Origin: Candidatus Saccharimonadota bacterium
GTDB taxonomy: Bacteria > Patescibacteriota > Saccharimonadia > Saccharimonadales > Saccharimonadaceae
Length of the DNA: 64,000 nucleotides
Reading direction: 5' to 3'
Assembly (NCBI GenBank): GCA_017510705.1
Contig: JAFWMO010000003.1
Span: forward strand, 1 to 64,000
Shown one piece after another: positions 54,333-62,750 of this stretch (the first letter of the stretch is position 1; the number at the start of each line of letters is the position of its first letter). The notes beneath the pieces were generated by a model. That model was not told the origin of the DNA. It worked only from the letters and a program-made list of their open reading frames with translations, and did no database searches. Both the position numbers and the translations under genes were made by a program.

Positions 54333-54836
54333 TTATATTTTTAGCCAGTCTTGGAGTTTTTTGATGCCGCGTTCGGTGCGAGCGGTGTGTCCAGCGAGTT
54401 CAAAACCATCTGCCACCGTAGCACTAGGAACTTTATCTGCGATACGACCAAAAGTACCAGCTTCGCCAGAGCCTTCGTGCGTACAAAACGGATAAATAGT
54501 TTTGCCAGCAAAATCGTGTTTTGCAAGAAAATTATAAACAATCATCGGCACATCGCTCCACCAAATTGGATAACCCAGATAAATTGCATCATAATCGGAA
54601 ATATCAATGTCGCCTACGTATTCTGGACGAGCATTTTCTTCATACTCTCTCGTCGCAATTTCTACACAAGTTTGGTAATCTTCTGGGTAAGGTTTGGCTG
54701 GAGTGATTTTGAATTCGTCGGCATTTTTTAGACGTACAATTTCTTTGGCAAGTATTTCGGTATTACCAACCGTCCGATCTTCCACGCCATAATTCTCGCC
54801 GGCGCGAGAGAAATAGACTACTAGTGCTTTATCCAT
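54333..54836 (-). CDS. Flavodoxin family protein
   Basis: A 167-residue flavodoxin-like FMN protein. The fold's first strand is ALVVYFSRAG, with a phosphate loop containing GNTEILAKEIV, and later strands read AIYLGYPIWWSDVP and IYPFCTHEGSGEAGT, as in the NAD(P)H- or flavodoxin_4 type. It could be an electron carrier or small oxidoreductase. AAGGAGG precedes the ATG. Confidence 0.88.
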   Translation of the reverse strand: MDKALVVYFSRAGENYGVEDRTVGNTEILAKEIVRLKNADEFKITPAKPYPEDYQTCVEIATREYEENARPEYVGDIDISDYDAIYLGYPIWWSDVPMIVYNFLAKHDFAGKTIYPFCTHEGSGEAGTFGRIADKVPSATVADGFELAGHTARTERGIKKLQDWLKI

Positions 54837-54890
54837 TTTCCTCCTTTTTGCTTATTATACATTTTTTATAAAAAATATAAAAGCACGTGT

Positions 54891-54896
54891 TATAAT
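54891..54896 (+). promoter_or_regulatory. -10 box of the FAD-linked oxidase gene
   Basis: TATAAT ends 10 nt before the ATG at 54907, leaving almost no leader. Confidence 0.5.
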
Positions 54897-54906
54897 CATA
54901 ACCAGG

Positions 54907-56463
54907 ATGGGTAAAATTGCGAGGTATTTAAATCAGCTTACCGTTGGCAATGTTTTTGATACACCCGAAATTCTTGAAGTATATTCTATGGACCGCTCGG
55001 CCCTAAAAATCACACCAAAAGCAGTGGCATTTCCAGAATCTACTGATGACGTGCGTAAGCTTTTGAAGTTTTGTTACCAACTGGCGGTGAAAAATATGAA
55101 AATCCCGGTAGCCGTGCGTGGCTCGGGGCTAGACGAGATGGGGGCAGATCTTTCTAGCGGGTTGGTGATTTCCACCGAAAAACTAAATCGCTTGCTAGAG
55201 TCCGATCGGCGCGAGAGATTGGTGCGCGTACAGGCTGGTATTACCTTGAAAGAGTTAAATACCGCGCTTTCGGTAAATGGTCTTACTATCCCGGTCTCTG
55301 GCCATGACCAAGAGACGATTGGGGGGCTAATCTCCAACGGCTATCTTCTAGGGTTTGTAGAGCGTATAGAAATTGTCTTACCAAACGGCGATCTTTTGCA
55401 AACAAACCGACTCGGAAAGCGCGCATTATACAGAAAAACACATGAAAAATCTTTGGAAGGCGAAATTTATCGCAAGATTTCCAAAATAGTTGATACGAAC
55501 GAAGACATGTTGAAAAATCTCAAGAAAAGTCCTTATAGCAAAATCGGCTACCCAAACATTGCTCGCGCGAAATATCACAAAACGCTAGATATTATGCCGT
55601 TACTTTTTGGAGCAGAGGGCACGCTTGGTATTATTACTGAAGTGATTCTGAGTGCTGTGCCACTAGAAAAACGTGGCACACGCATAGTGGCGACTTTTGA
55701 TAATTTTAAGTTGGCGAAAAAATTCCTGGATTTTGCAAAAGAATTGAACCCTAGCTCACTTAATGTATATGACGTGGGTATCGTGAAATTAGCAGAAGAG
55801 TCTGGCAAGCAGGTAAATGCCATCACTAAAAAAATGGACAGTGGTTTTGTGGTGACGGCAAGGTTTAACAAAAGAGTTAAGTCTAAGATTAAAAAAATTG
55901 CCGACATCAAAAAGGTATTGCCGCGCTCCTCTAAAGTTGTATTTGAAAACAGCAAAAACAAAACCACCTTTGACGAGCTAGAAAATTCGCTGACAAGTTT
56001 TTTGTATCGCAATGATGACGGCGAGAGAGTGGCACTAATGACAGATTTTTATGTACCGCCAGAAAATTTGGAAGGGATTTTAAATGATTTTGCCGTATTA
56101 AAAGAAAAAATGGGGCTAGATTTGGCTTTTTATGGTTCGTTTCTAAATTCTAATTATAGTTTGAGGCCAGAGTTTAATTTGAGCGACGAAAACTTTAGCA
56201 AAAAAGCTACTGCATTCCTTAGGGCAGGTTCGTTTATTGTAAAGCGCCAAAATGGTTTTATGGCCGGTGGTACTCCGGAGGGAAGAGTAAAGGCTATCGT
56301 TACAAATAGCGACATGAGCGAGGCCGAAAAAAATTTGTATTTAGAAATCAAAGACGTTTTTGACCGTTACGGCGTGATCGGTCCAGATATCAAGCTTGGC
56401 GCCGATAATAGATTTACGCTTCGGCATTTCCGCACTACCAGCTCGTCCAAGATTATGATATAA
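54907..56463 (+). CDS. FAD-binding oxidoreductase (GlcD/VAO type)
   Basis: A 518-residue protein of the vanillyl-alcohol-oxidase-type FAD family. The FAD-binding half (about residues 35-240) shows VAFPESTDDVRKLLKFC, VAVRGSGLDEMGADLS, VRVQAGITLKELNTAL and LLFGAEGTLGIITE. The C-terminal half is a divergent substrate domain without the iron-sulfur segment of GlcDF. It may oxidise a 2-hydroxyacid or similar substrate. The tig promoter overlaps its last codons. Confidence 0.85.
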   Translation: MGKIARYLNQLTVGNVFDTPEILEVYSMDRSALKITPKAVAFPESTDDVRKLLKFCYQLAVKNMKIPVAVRGSGLDEMGADLSSGLVISTEKLNRLLESDRRERLVRVQAGITLKELNTALSVNGLTIPVSGHDQETIGGLISNGYLLGFVERIEIVLPNGDLLQTNRLGKRALYRKTHEKSLEGEIYRKISKIVDTNEDMLKNLKKSPYSKIGYPNIARAKYHKTLDIMPLLFGAEGTLGIITEVILSAVPLEKRGTRIVATFDNFKLAKKFLDFAKELNPSSLNVYDVGIVKLAEESGKQVNAITKKMDSGFVVTARFNKRVKSKIKKIADIKKVLPRSSKVVFENSKNKTTFDELENSLTSFLYRNDDGERVALMTDFYVPPENLEGILNDFAVLKEKMGLDLAFYGSFLNSNYSLRPEFNLSDENFSKKATAFLRAGSFIVKRQNGFMAGGTPEGRVKAIVTNSDMSEAEKNLYLEIKDVFDRYGVIGPDIKLGADNRFTLRHFRTTSSSKIMI

Positions 56464-56464
56464 T
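56456..56464 (+). promoter_or_regulatory. Extended -10 promoter of tig
   Basis: TGATATAAT overlaps the stop codon of the upstream gene; AGGAG follows before the tig ATG at 56488. Confidence 0.55.
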
Positions 56465-56487
56465 ATATACAATATACAGGAGTTATT

Positions 56488-57765
56488 ATGAAAACAAAGT
56501 CTAAAAAACTTTCCGATTCGCGTGTAGAGATTACCGTGACACTAGATAGCAAAGATTTGAAGTCTGCCGCAGAAAAGGCACTTGAAAAATTGGCCAAAGA
56601 AATAAAAGTTGAGGGGTTTCGCCAAGGCAAGGTCCCAGCAGAAGTAGCAAAAAAGTTTATACCAGAAAATGACCTTAATGCTGAGACGATTGACGTCGCG
56701 GTACGCACCACGGTGATTGAAGCTTTTAAAGAAAACGAAAAATCTCCACTCGTGATGCCAAGTGTAAATGTTACAAAGTATGTGCCTGGTGAAATGGCAG
56801 AGTATACCGCTACGGCTGACATTATTCCAGAAATTAAACTTGGTGATTACAAGAAACTTGGCGTAAAAAGGGAAGAAGCTAAGATTTCCGAAAAAGATGT
56901 CAAAGGTGTACTAGACAATTTGGCATCATCTTTTGCCGAAAAGAAAGTCGTAAAGCGTGCTGCAAAACTTGGCGACGAGGTAATTATTGATTTTGTCGGA
57001 AAGAAAGACGGTAAGGCTTTTGATGGTGGCTCCGCTAAGGATTATCACTTAACGCTCGGTTCAAATACTTTTATTCCTGGTTTTGAAGATGGAATCGTTG
57101 GGCATGAAAGTGGCGATAAGTTTGATCTTGAACTTACTTTCCCTAAAGATTACGGCGTAAAAGACCTCGCTGGAGCAAAAACAGTATTTGAAGTTTTGGT
57201 AAAGCAAGTAAATGAAATCACAAAGCCAGCAATTGATGATGAAATGGCCAAAAAATGCGGTCCATTTAAAACTCTTCAAGATTTGAAGGACGACATTAAG
57301 AAAAACTTGGCTGCGCAGAGCGAACAGAGACTAGAAAATAAATACAAAGACGATCTAGTGAATGCGCTCGTTGCAAAATCCAAAGTCCCAGCCCCGGAGA
57401 TTTTGATTAAAGACCAGCTCAATATGATTCGCGAAGATATTTCTAGAAACGCCGCAACGCAAGGTATGAGTTTTGAGGATTACCTAAAACGTGCTGGCGA
57501 AACTGAAGAAAATTGGGAAAAACAAGCAAGGAAAATCGCTGAAGCACGCGTAAAGGCATCACTTGCACTCCAAACGCTCGCTGTAAACGAAAAAATTACC
57601 GTTTCTGATGATTTGGTAGCGGCAAAAATCGCTGAGCTAAAGGATGTTTACAAAAAATCTCCAGAAGCACTTAAATCTCTAAAAGATCCAAATGTAAAAA
57701 TGGATATCAAAAATCGCATGATTATTGAAGCAACGCTTGATTTTCTTGTAAAAAACAACAAATAG
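56488..57765 (+). CDS. tig: Trigger factor (ribosome-bound chaperone and prolyl isomerase)
   Basis: A 425-residue trigger factor. The ribosome-binding signature GFRQGKVPAEV is near residue 44. The FKBP-type isomerase domain covers about residues 165-245 (DEVIIDFVGKKDGKAFDGG and SNTFIPGFEDGIVGHESGD). The helical C-terminal arms follow. It acts on chains leaving the ribosome, and lies just upstream of two ribosomal protein genes. Confidence 0.96.
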   Translation: MKTKSKKLSDSRVEITVTLDSKDLKSAAEKALEKLAKEIKVEGFRQGKVPAEVAKKFIPENDLNAETIDVAVRTTVIEAFKENEKSPLVMPSVNVTKYVPGEMAEYTATADIIPEIKLGDYKKLGVKREEAKISEKDVKGVLDNLASSFAEKKVVKRAAKLGDEVIIDFVGKKDGKAFDGGSAKDYHLTLGSNTFIPGFEDGIVGHESGDKFDLELTFPKDYGVKDLAGAKTVFEVLVKQVNEITKPAIDDEMAKKCGPFKTLQDLKDDIKKNLAAQSEQRLENKYKDDLVNALVAKSKVPAPEILIKDQLNMIREDISRNAATQGMSFEDYLKRAGETEENWEKQARKIAEARVKASLALQTLAVNEKITVSDDLVAAKIAELKDVYKKSPEALKSLKDPNVKMDIKNRMIIEATLDFLVKNNK

Positions 57766-57774
57766 TGCTATAAT
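57766..57774 (+). promoter_or_regulatory. Extended -10 promoter of rpsL-rpsG
   Basis: TGCTATAAT directly overlaps the end of tig. Confidence 0.6.
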
Positions 57775-57791
57775 AACTTAAAGAGTTTCAT

Positions 57792-57821
57792 CTTGTTTGT
57801 TATTGCTGTACAGCAAACAAG
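57792..57821 (+). promoter_or_regulatory. Leader hairpins before rpsL
   Basis: CTTGTTTG pairs with CAAACAAG around a 14-nt loop. An alternative hairpin TTGCTGTACAGCAA shares bases with it. Such alternatives could allow feedback by a ribosomal protein, as known for the str operon, but this is only inference. Confidence 0.4.
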
Positions 57822-57855
57822 GCAATATTATATATAATAATAAGGATAAATTTTA

Positions 57856-58269
57856 ATGCCAACTATTAATCAGTTGATTCGCAAGCCTCGCAAGAAGAAT
57901 GCGAAGAAGTCAAAATCTCCTGCTCTTGGTTCAATTATCAACACCTTGAAAACCAAGCGTTACGAGAAAGCTGCACCACTCAAGCGCGGTGTATGTATTA
58001 AAGTTACAACCAAGACTCCAAAGAAGCCAAACTCCGCTATGCGTAAAGTTGCACGTGTGCGCCTTACCAACGGCCAAGAAGTTTGGGCATACATTGGCGG
58101 TGAAGGTCACAACCTCCAGGAACACGCCGTAGTACTAGTGCGTGGTGGTCGTGTGCCGGATCTTCCAGGTGTACGCTATCACATTGTACGTGGTACTTTG
58201 GATCTCCAGGGAGTAAACGGTCGCAAACAAGGTCGTTCCAAATACGGCGCGAAGAAGGAGGGTAAGTAA
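57856..58269 (+). CDS. rpsL: 30S ribosomal protein S12
   Basis: A 137-residue S12 near the decoding centre, about 13 residues longer than E. coli S12 because of an insert between SPAL and KRGV (about residues 24-42). The first loop TPKKPNSA is normal. The second loop reads [13 protein letters not shown], so the lysine at the position of streptomycin-resistance mutations (E. coli K87/88) is proline, residue 101. The Asp beside it is kept. The C-terminus [10 protein letters not shown] is normal. rpsG follows after two bases. Confidence 0.97.
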   Translation: MPTINQLIRKPRKKNAKKSKSPALGSIINTLKTKRYEKAAPLKRGVCIKVTTKTPKKPNSAMRKVARVRLTNGQEVWAYIGGEGHNLQEHAVVLVRGGRVPDLPGVRYHIVRGTLDLQGVNGRKQGRSKYGAKKEGK

Positions 58270-58271
58270 TT

Positions 58272-58748
58272 ATGCCACGCAAAACTACTAAATCACTTGA
58301 ACGTAAAGTTTCTCCAGATCGCAAATACCAATCTATTTTGGTACAACGCCTTATCAACAAGTCTATGCTTGATGGCAAGAAACAAGCATCTGAGCGTGCA
58401 GTCTATGCTGCCATTGAGGGTGCTGCAAAGAAACTTAAATCAGAGAATCCTGTAGAAGTACTAGAAAAAGCAATTGCTAATGTTTCTCCAGATTTTGAAG
58501 TAAAGTCTCGCCGTGTAGGTGGCGCAAACTACCAGATTCCATTTCCAATTTCTGGTCACCGCCAACTTCACTTTGCATTTTCATGGCTAGTACAATCCGC
58601 TCGCGCACGCAGTGGTATGCCATATGCAAAGCGCCTTGAGGCTGAAATCGTAGATGCCTATAACGAAACTGGTGCTGCTTTCAAGAAAAAGGAAGATTGT
58701 CACCGTATGGCAGAAGCAAACCGTGCATTTGCACACTTTGCAAGATAA
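58272..58748 (+). CDS. rpsG: 30S ribosomal protein S7
   Basis: A 158-residue S7, which nucleates the 30S head and contacts the E-site tRNA. Typical blocks are MPRKTTKSLERKVSPDRKY at the start, VGGANYQIPFPI (usually YQVPVEV), and HRMAEANRAFAHF at the end. No fusA follows as it would in the E. coli str operon; instead a terminator within a nested inverted repeat begins at the stop codon. Confidence 0.97.
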   Translation: MPRKTTKSLERKVSPDRKYQSILVQRLINKSMLDGKKQASERAVYAAIEGAAKKLKSENPVEVLEKAIANVSPDFEVKSRRVGGANYQIPFPISGHRQLHFAFSWLVQSARARSGMPYAKRLEAEIVDAYNETGAAFKKKEDCHRMAEANRAFAHFAR

Positions 58749-58910
58749 AAACAGTTTATTTAGAAACTGGACTTGCTCATTGTTGTTTTTACAATGTAGG
58801 TCAAGAAAAAATGTCTTTAGCCGCTACGCTAGGGACATTTTTTCATTGCTAAATTGTAAAAACAACATTCACAAATCTATTTTTTATGTTTCTAAATAAA
58901 CTGTTTTTAT
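58745..58910. repeat. Nested inverted-repeat element after rpsG
   Basis: Three tiers of inverted repeats share one centre. The outer pair is 23 bp and perfect (58745-58767 with 58888-58910), the middle pair 15 bp and perfect (58781-58795 with 58853-58867), and the inner 16-bp hairpin is at 58806-58843. The outer left arm includes the rpsG stop codon. The whole could form a 166-bp cruciform or RNA hairpin. It might be a small non-autonomous mobile element or a large terminator. It shares no sequence with the leader hairpin at 18389. Confidence 0.75.
58806..58843. terminator. Terminator of rpsL-rpsG
   Basis: AAAAAATGTC pairs with GACATTTTTT and the stem continues to a CGCTAC loop; it sits at the centre of the nested repeat. 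Confidence 0.85.
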
Positions 58911-58932
58911 CTCGCATATGGCAAAAGCGTGA

Positions 58933-58938
58933 TATAAT
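58933..58938 (+). promoter_or_regulatory. -10 box of gap
   Basis: TATAAT with TGA upstream; AGGAGGT follows before the gap ATG, a conventional leader of about 20 nt. Confidence 0.6.
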
Positions 58939-58963
58939 ATACGTAAGTAGATTAGGAGGTATT

Positions 58964-59968
58964 ATGGTAAAAGTTGCTATTAACGGCTTTGGCAGAATTG
59001 GCCGCAATGCACTAAAAATATTATTAGATAGGCGCGACGCAGAAGTCGTGGCGATTAATGATATTACAGACGCCAAGACTTTGGCGCACTTGCTCAAGCA
59101 TGATTCTTCGTATGGAACATATGATAAAAATGTAAAAGCTGGTGAAAATTCAATCATTATAAACACTCGTGAAATTCCAGTGTTTGCCGAAAAAGATCCA
59201 GCTAATTTACCGTGGGGGAAGCTCGGTGTAGACGTGGTGATAGAATCAACTGGCTTCTTTACTAAACCAGAGGATGCACGCGCGCATATCAAAGCTGGTG
59301 CTAAAAAGGTAATTATTTCTGCTCCTGCCAAAGGCGAAGGCGCAAAAACCGTAGTGCTTGGCGTGAACGAAGATGTCGTAGAGACTGATGACGAAATTTT
59401 GTCCAATGCATCTTGTACTACTAACTGCATTGCACCAATTATGAAAGTCCTAGAAGATGAATTTGGCATTGAAAAAGCCATGATGACTACAGTACATTCT
59501 TATACTGGCTCACAGCGTATCCTTGATGCTCCGGCTAAGGATCTTCGCGAGGCGCGTTCTGCCGCAGAAAATATCGTACCTACTACGACTGGCGCATCCA
59601 AAGCTGCCGCTAAAGCTATCCCGTCGCTCGAGGGCAAGTTTAATGGTCTTTCTGTGCGCGTGCCAACTCCGGTAGTTTCACTGTCTGATATTACCGCAGT
59701 GCTAAAACGCGATACCAACAAAGAAGAGCTCACGAATTTATTCAAGAAAGTGGCAAAAGAACCATATTACGAAGGTATTATTGGCGTTACAGAAGAAGAG
59801 CTTGTATCATCTGATTTTATTGGCGACCCACATTCTTGCATTGTAGATTTACCGCTAATAGACGTAGTTGGCGGTAATATGGTAAAAATCGTGGCATGGT
59901 ACGACAATGAATGGGGATATTCTAACCGCTTAGTAGAGCTTACCGTAGATTTTGGGAAGGAAAAATAA
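58964..59968 (+). CDS. gap: Glyceraldehyde-3-phosphate dehydrogenase
   Basis: A 334-residue GAPDH of glycolysis. The NAD-binding motif NGFGRIGRNA lies at the start, the catalytic Cys in SNASCTTNC (about residue 151) and the ending WYDNEWGYSNRLVEL is typical. AGGAGGT before 58964 fixes the start. It overlaps rpiB by one base, and the following genes up to 62750 form a sugar-phosphate cluster. Confidence 0.98.
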   Translation: MVKVAINGFGRIGRNALKILLDRRDAEVVAINDITDAKTLAHLLKHDSSYGTYDKNVKAGENSIIINTREIPVFAEKDPANLPWGKLGVDVVIESTGFFTKPEDARAHIKAGAKKVIISAPAKGEGAKTVVLGVNEDVVETDDEILSNASCTTNCIAPIMKVLEDEFGIEKAMMTTVHSYTGSQRILDAPAKDLREARSAAENIVPTTTGASKAAAKAIPSLEGKFNGLSVRVPTPVVSLSDITAVLKRDTNKEELTNLFKKVAKEPYYEGIIGVTEEELVSSDFIGDPHSCIVDLPLIDVVGGNMVKIVAWYDNEWGYSNRLVELTVDFGKEK

Positions 59969-60420
59969 TGGAAATCTACATCGGCGCAGATTATCGCGGA
60001 TTTGAGAGAAAACAACAACTAATTAAATATTTGGTTGAACGTGGTGACGAAGTTCACGATGAAGGTGTTTACGAATATCATGAAAATGGTGATGACTATA
60101 ATGATCCGGCTGTATCCGTGGCAAAAAATGTACGCGAAAATCGTGGCTCGGTTGGAGTTTTAATTTGTGGCTCCGCGCACGGAGTGACTATCCAGGCAAA
60201 TCGTTTTAAGGGAATCCGTGCTGCGCATTGCGACGATGAAGATTCCGCCGTGATGGCCAGAGAGCATGATGATGCCAATGTACTTTGTCTTTCCGCTGAG
60301 TATGCCGATGAGGAAAAAGCAAAATCTATTCTAGAAACTTTTCTTGACACTATTTTTTCAAATATCGAACGCCGCGTAAGGCGCATTAATCGCTTAGACG
60401 AAAGGGAAGATTATGATTAG
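59968..60420 (+). CDS. rpiB: RpiB/LacAB family sugar-phosphate isomerase
   Basis: A 150-residue RpiB-type isomerase, interconverting ribose 5-phosphate and ribulose 5-phosphate. It begins MEIYIGADYRGFERK and has the active-site block CGSAHGVTIQANRFKGIRAA, differing slightly from the usual CGTGIGMSIAANK. The overlap with gap (TAATG) and with rpe by 8 nt shows one operon. Confidence 0.88.
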   Translation: MEIYIGADYRGFERKQQLIKYLVERGDEVHDEGVYEYHENGDDYNDPAVSVAKNVRENRGSVGVLICGSAHGVTIQANRFKGIRAAHCDDEDSAVMAREHDDANVLCLSAEYADEEKAKSILETFLDTIFSNIERRVRRINRLDEREDYD

Positions 60421-61069
60421 GCAAGTCTCAATTGTGCCAACGATTCTATCAAACAACAAAAAGGAATATCGTCTTCAGGCTGAGCGAATCAATGTTTTTA
60501 CTAGGCGCGTGCAAATTGATGTGACTGATGGCATATTCGCACCCACCGAGACTCTGGACGTAACGAATATTTGGTGGCCAAAAAATTGGGAAGCAGATCT
60601 ACACCTGATGGCAGCTTACCCGTCGCAACATCTTGATACAATTCTGAAGCTAGCTCCATCCCTTTGTATCTTACATGCCGAAGCAAGCGAGGACCTAATG
60701 CCGACTTTTGCAGCACTCAAAGAAAAAGGCATAAAAACCGGCGTAGCATTGCTCCAATCCACTTTTCCTGGCAATGTAAAACAATATATCGACGCTGCGG
60801 ACCATGTTTTGATCTTCGCAGGGCAGCTTGGCGTGCAAGGTGCGCCAGCAGACCTTATGCAAATGGAAAAAATCCCACTAATCAGGAACATGAAGCCAGA
60901 AGTAGAAATTGGCTGGGATGGTGGAGCGAATATGAGCAATATTCGCGCGCTGGCACACGCAGATTTAGATGTGATAAACGTAGGCTCGGCTTTGTCTACA
61001 GTAGAAAACCCAGCAGAAGTCTACCAAGAATTGGTTGCTGAAATTGATAAAAATGGAGTGGTTTTGTAA
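60413..61069 (+). CDS. rpe: Ribulose-phosphate 3-epimerase family protein
   Basis: A 218-residue TIM-barrel protein of the Rpe family, interconverting ribulose 5-phosphate and xylulose 5-phosphate. It starts VPTILSNNKKEYRLQAERI and has the metal Asp in VQIDVTDG and phosphate-binding GWDGGANMSNIRAL. His ligands of the usual enzyme are partly changed (DLHLMA kept, MTVNPG absent), so it is a divergent member. It overlaps the next gene by one base. Confidence 0.82.
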   Translation: MIRQVSIVPTILSNNKKEYRLQAERINVFTRRVQIDVTDGIFAPTETLDVTNIWWPKNWEADLHLMAAYPSQHLDTILKLAPSLCILHAEASEDLMPTFAALKEKGIKTGVALLQSTFPGNVKQYIDAADHVLIFAGQLGVQGAPADLMQMEKIPLIRNMKPEVEIGWDGGANMSNIRALAHADLDVINVGSALSTVENPAEVYQELVAEIDKNGVVL

Positions 61070-62031
61070 TGGCAAGGATAGTTTCGCTAGGTTCGGCCCT
61101 CCAGGATATTTATCTTATAGACCACGACGATTTGGCACCAACTACGATTGGTGATGAAGCAATTTTTGGAAAAGTACTAGTTGGTTCAAAAGTTGATATT
61201 GATAAAATATCTTATGAGGTCGGTGGTGGTGGCGTAAACTCTGCAATCACTTTTGCAAGGCACGGACACGAGGCGATTTTTATTGGTAATGTAGCTAAAG
61301 ATTCGGCCGGACACGCTATTGCTAGAGTCCTAGACAAAGAAGGCATCGATACTAGCTACATCAATTATAATAGCAATAAAACTACCGGGACTTCTATCGT
61401 ACTTTTGGATTCAAAACGTGGTGAGCGTACAATACTTACATATCGTGGTGCGAGCGAAAAATTTGATAATTTTTCGGAAGATGATTTGGATTTGATTCAG
61501 CCGGATTGGCTTTATGTTACTACGCTTCGTGGCGATATGGATACTTTGCTTCGGTTCTTTGAAAAAGCAAAAACGCTTGGCTGCAAAATCATGTTTAATC
61601 CTGGCGTGAAAGAGCTTGAGCAAAACAAAAAATTGATTGGGCTCTTAGAAGATGTGGATGTACTTTTGGTTAATAAGTCTGAGGCGGCAAAAATTGTGCC
61701 AGGTGTAATTTTGACCGAGCTAATTTATCATTTGAATAATTATGTTGAGACTGTAATTATTACTGATGGTGCAATGGGCGGTATTGCTGGCAACGGTAAA
61801 GAAATTTATCGTTTTGGAATTTATGAAGATGTAAATATAAAAGATGCAACTGGCGCTGGTGATGCATTTGGCTCGGGATTCTTGGCGCATCTTGCAGCTG
61901 GAAAAACTTTCAAAAATTCACTTGTATTTGCATCAGCAAATTCTACCGCAGTGGTATCGAAGATTGGCGCAAACAAGAGTATACTGACTGGCACCGAACC
62001 ATTACACATGATGCCAATTCAAAAAGTTTAA
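61069..62031 (+). CDS. PfkB family carbohydrate or nucleoside kinase
   Basis: A 320-residue ribokinase-like protein. The N-terminal motif VGGGGVNSAITFARHGHEAIF and the C-terminal motif DATGAGDAFGSGFLAHL with the catalytic Asp are intact. Substrate could be ribose, adenosine or fructose 6-phosphate; linkage to rpe and rpiB favours a sugar or ribose-type substrate. It completes a run of overlapping genes starting at gap. Confidence 0.9.
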   Translation: MARIVSLGSALQDIYLIDHDDLAPTTIGDEAIFGKVLVGSKVDIDKISYEVGGGGVNSAITFARHGHEAIFIGNVAKDSAGHAIARVLDKEGIDTSYINYNSNKTTGTSIVLLDSKRGERTILTYRGASEKFDNFSEDDLDLIQPDWLYVTTLRGDMDTLLRFFEKAKTLGCKIMFNPGVKELEQNKKLIGLLEDVDVLLVNKSEAAKIVPGVILTELIYHLNNYVETVIITDGAMGGIAGNGKEIYRFGIYEDVNIKDATGAGDAFGSGFLAHLAAGKTFKNSLVFASANSTAVVSKIGANKSILTGTEPLHMMPIQKV

Positions 62032-62039
62032 GGAGGAAT

Positions 62040-62750
62040 ATGACACCAGAAGCAGAAGAATTTATAAAAAAAGCATCTATTGCAGATCTTGAGAGGGCCA
62101 ATGCCTACGCTAAGGATTTGATAAGAGGTTTGCAAATCGTGCGCTCGTTCCCACAGGGTGTAGCCGTTTTTGGCTCTGCAAGATTACCACAAGACAATGA
62201 ATACTGTAAAATGGCTTTTTCGCTTGGTCACCGTTTGGCAGAAAATGGCCACCCAGTGATTTCTGGCGGTGGCCCTGGAATTATGGAAGCCGTGTCGCAT
62301 GGTGCTTACGAGATTGGTGGACGTACAATCGGCCTAAATATTACTTTGCAACACGAGCAAGTGCCTAATCCATTCTTGACAGATTGCCTTACGTTTGAAT
62401 ATTTCTTTGCACGCAAAGTTTCGCTGGCAATGTCCGCAAAGATCTTTGTATTTTTCCCGGGTGGATATGGCACGATGGATGAGCTATCGGAAGTATTATG
62501 TTTGATACAAGAGAAGAAAATGCCGGTAATGCCAATGTTTTTGATGGGCTCGAAGTACTGGAGGAATTTTGATGCTATTATTGAGGCGATGGTGGGAATG
62601 GGCATGGTTGCCGAAAAAGATGCAGGGTTATTCAAAATAACCGACAACATTGAGGACGTAGTTGATGAAGCCAACAGAATTGGCCACCCAAAGATTTCCG
62701 AAAACTTCTATGATGGCTTCCGTGAAGCTAGTAAGATAATCCAAGCCTAG
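62040..62750 (+). CDS. LOG family protein (nucleoside monophosphate phosphoribohydrolase type)
   Basis: A 236-residue LOG/YgdH-type protein. The signature [10 protein letters not shown] is near residue 78 and [14 protein letters not shown] near residue 140. Such proteins hydrolyse nucleoside 5'-monophosphates to base and ribose 5-phosphate, which would feed the adjacent ribose-phosphate genes. AGGAGG precedes the ATG. The 3' end overlaps eno by 23 nt. Confidence 0.9.
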   Translation: MTPEAEEFIKKASIADLERANAYAKDLIRGLQIVRSFPQGVAVFGSARLPQDNEYCKMAFSLGHRLAENGHPVISGGGPGIMEAVSHGAYEIGGRTIGLNITLQHEQVPNPFLTDCLTFEYFFARKVSLAMSAKIFVFFPGGYGTMDELSEVLCLIQEKKMPVMPMFLMGSKYWRNFDAIIEAMVGMGMVAEKDAGLFKITDNIEDVVDEANRIGHPKISENFYDGFREASKIIQA

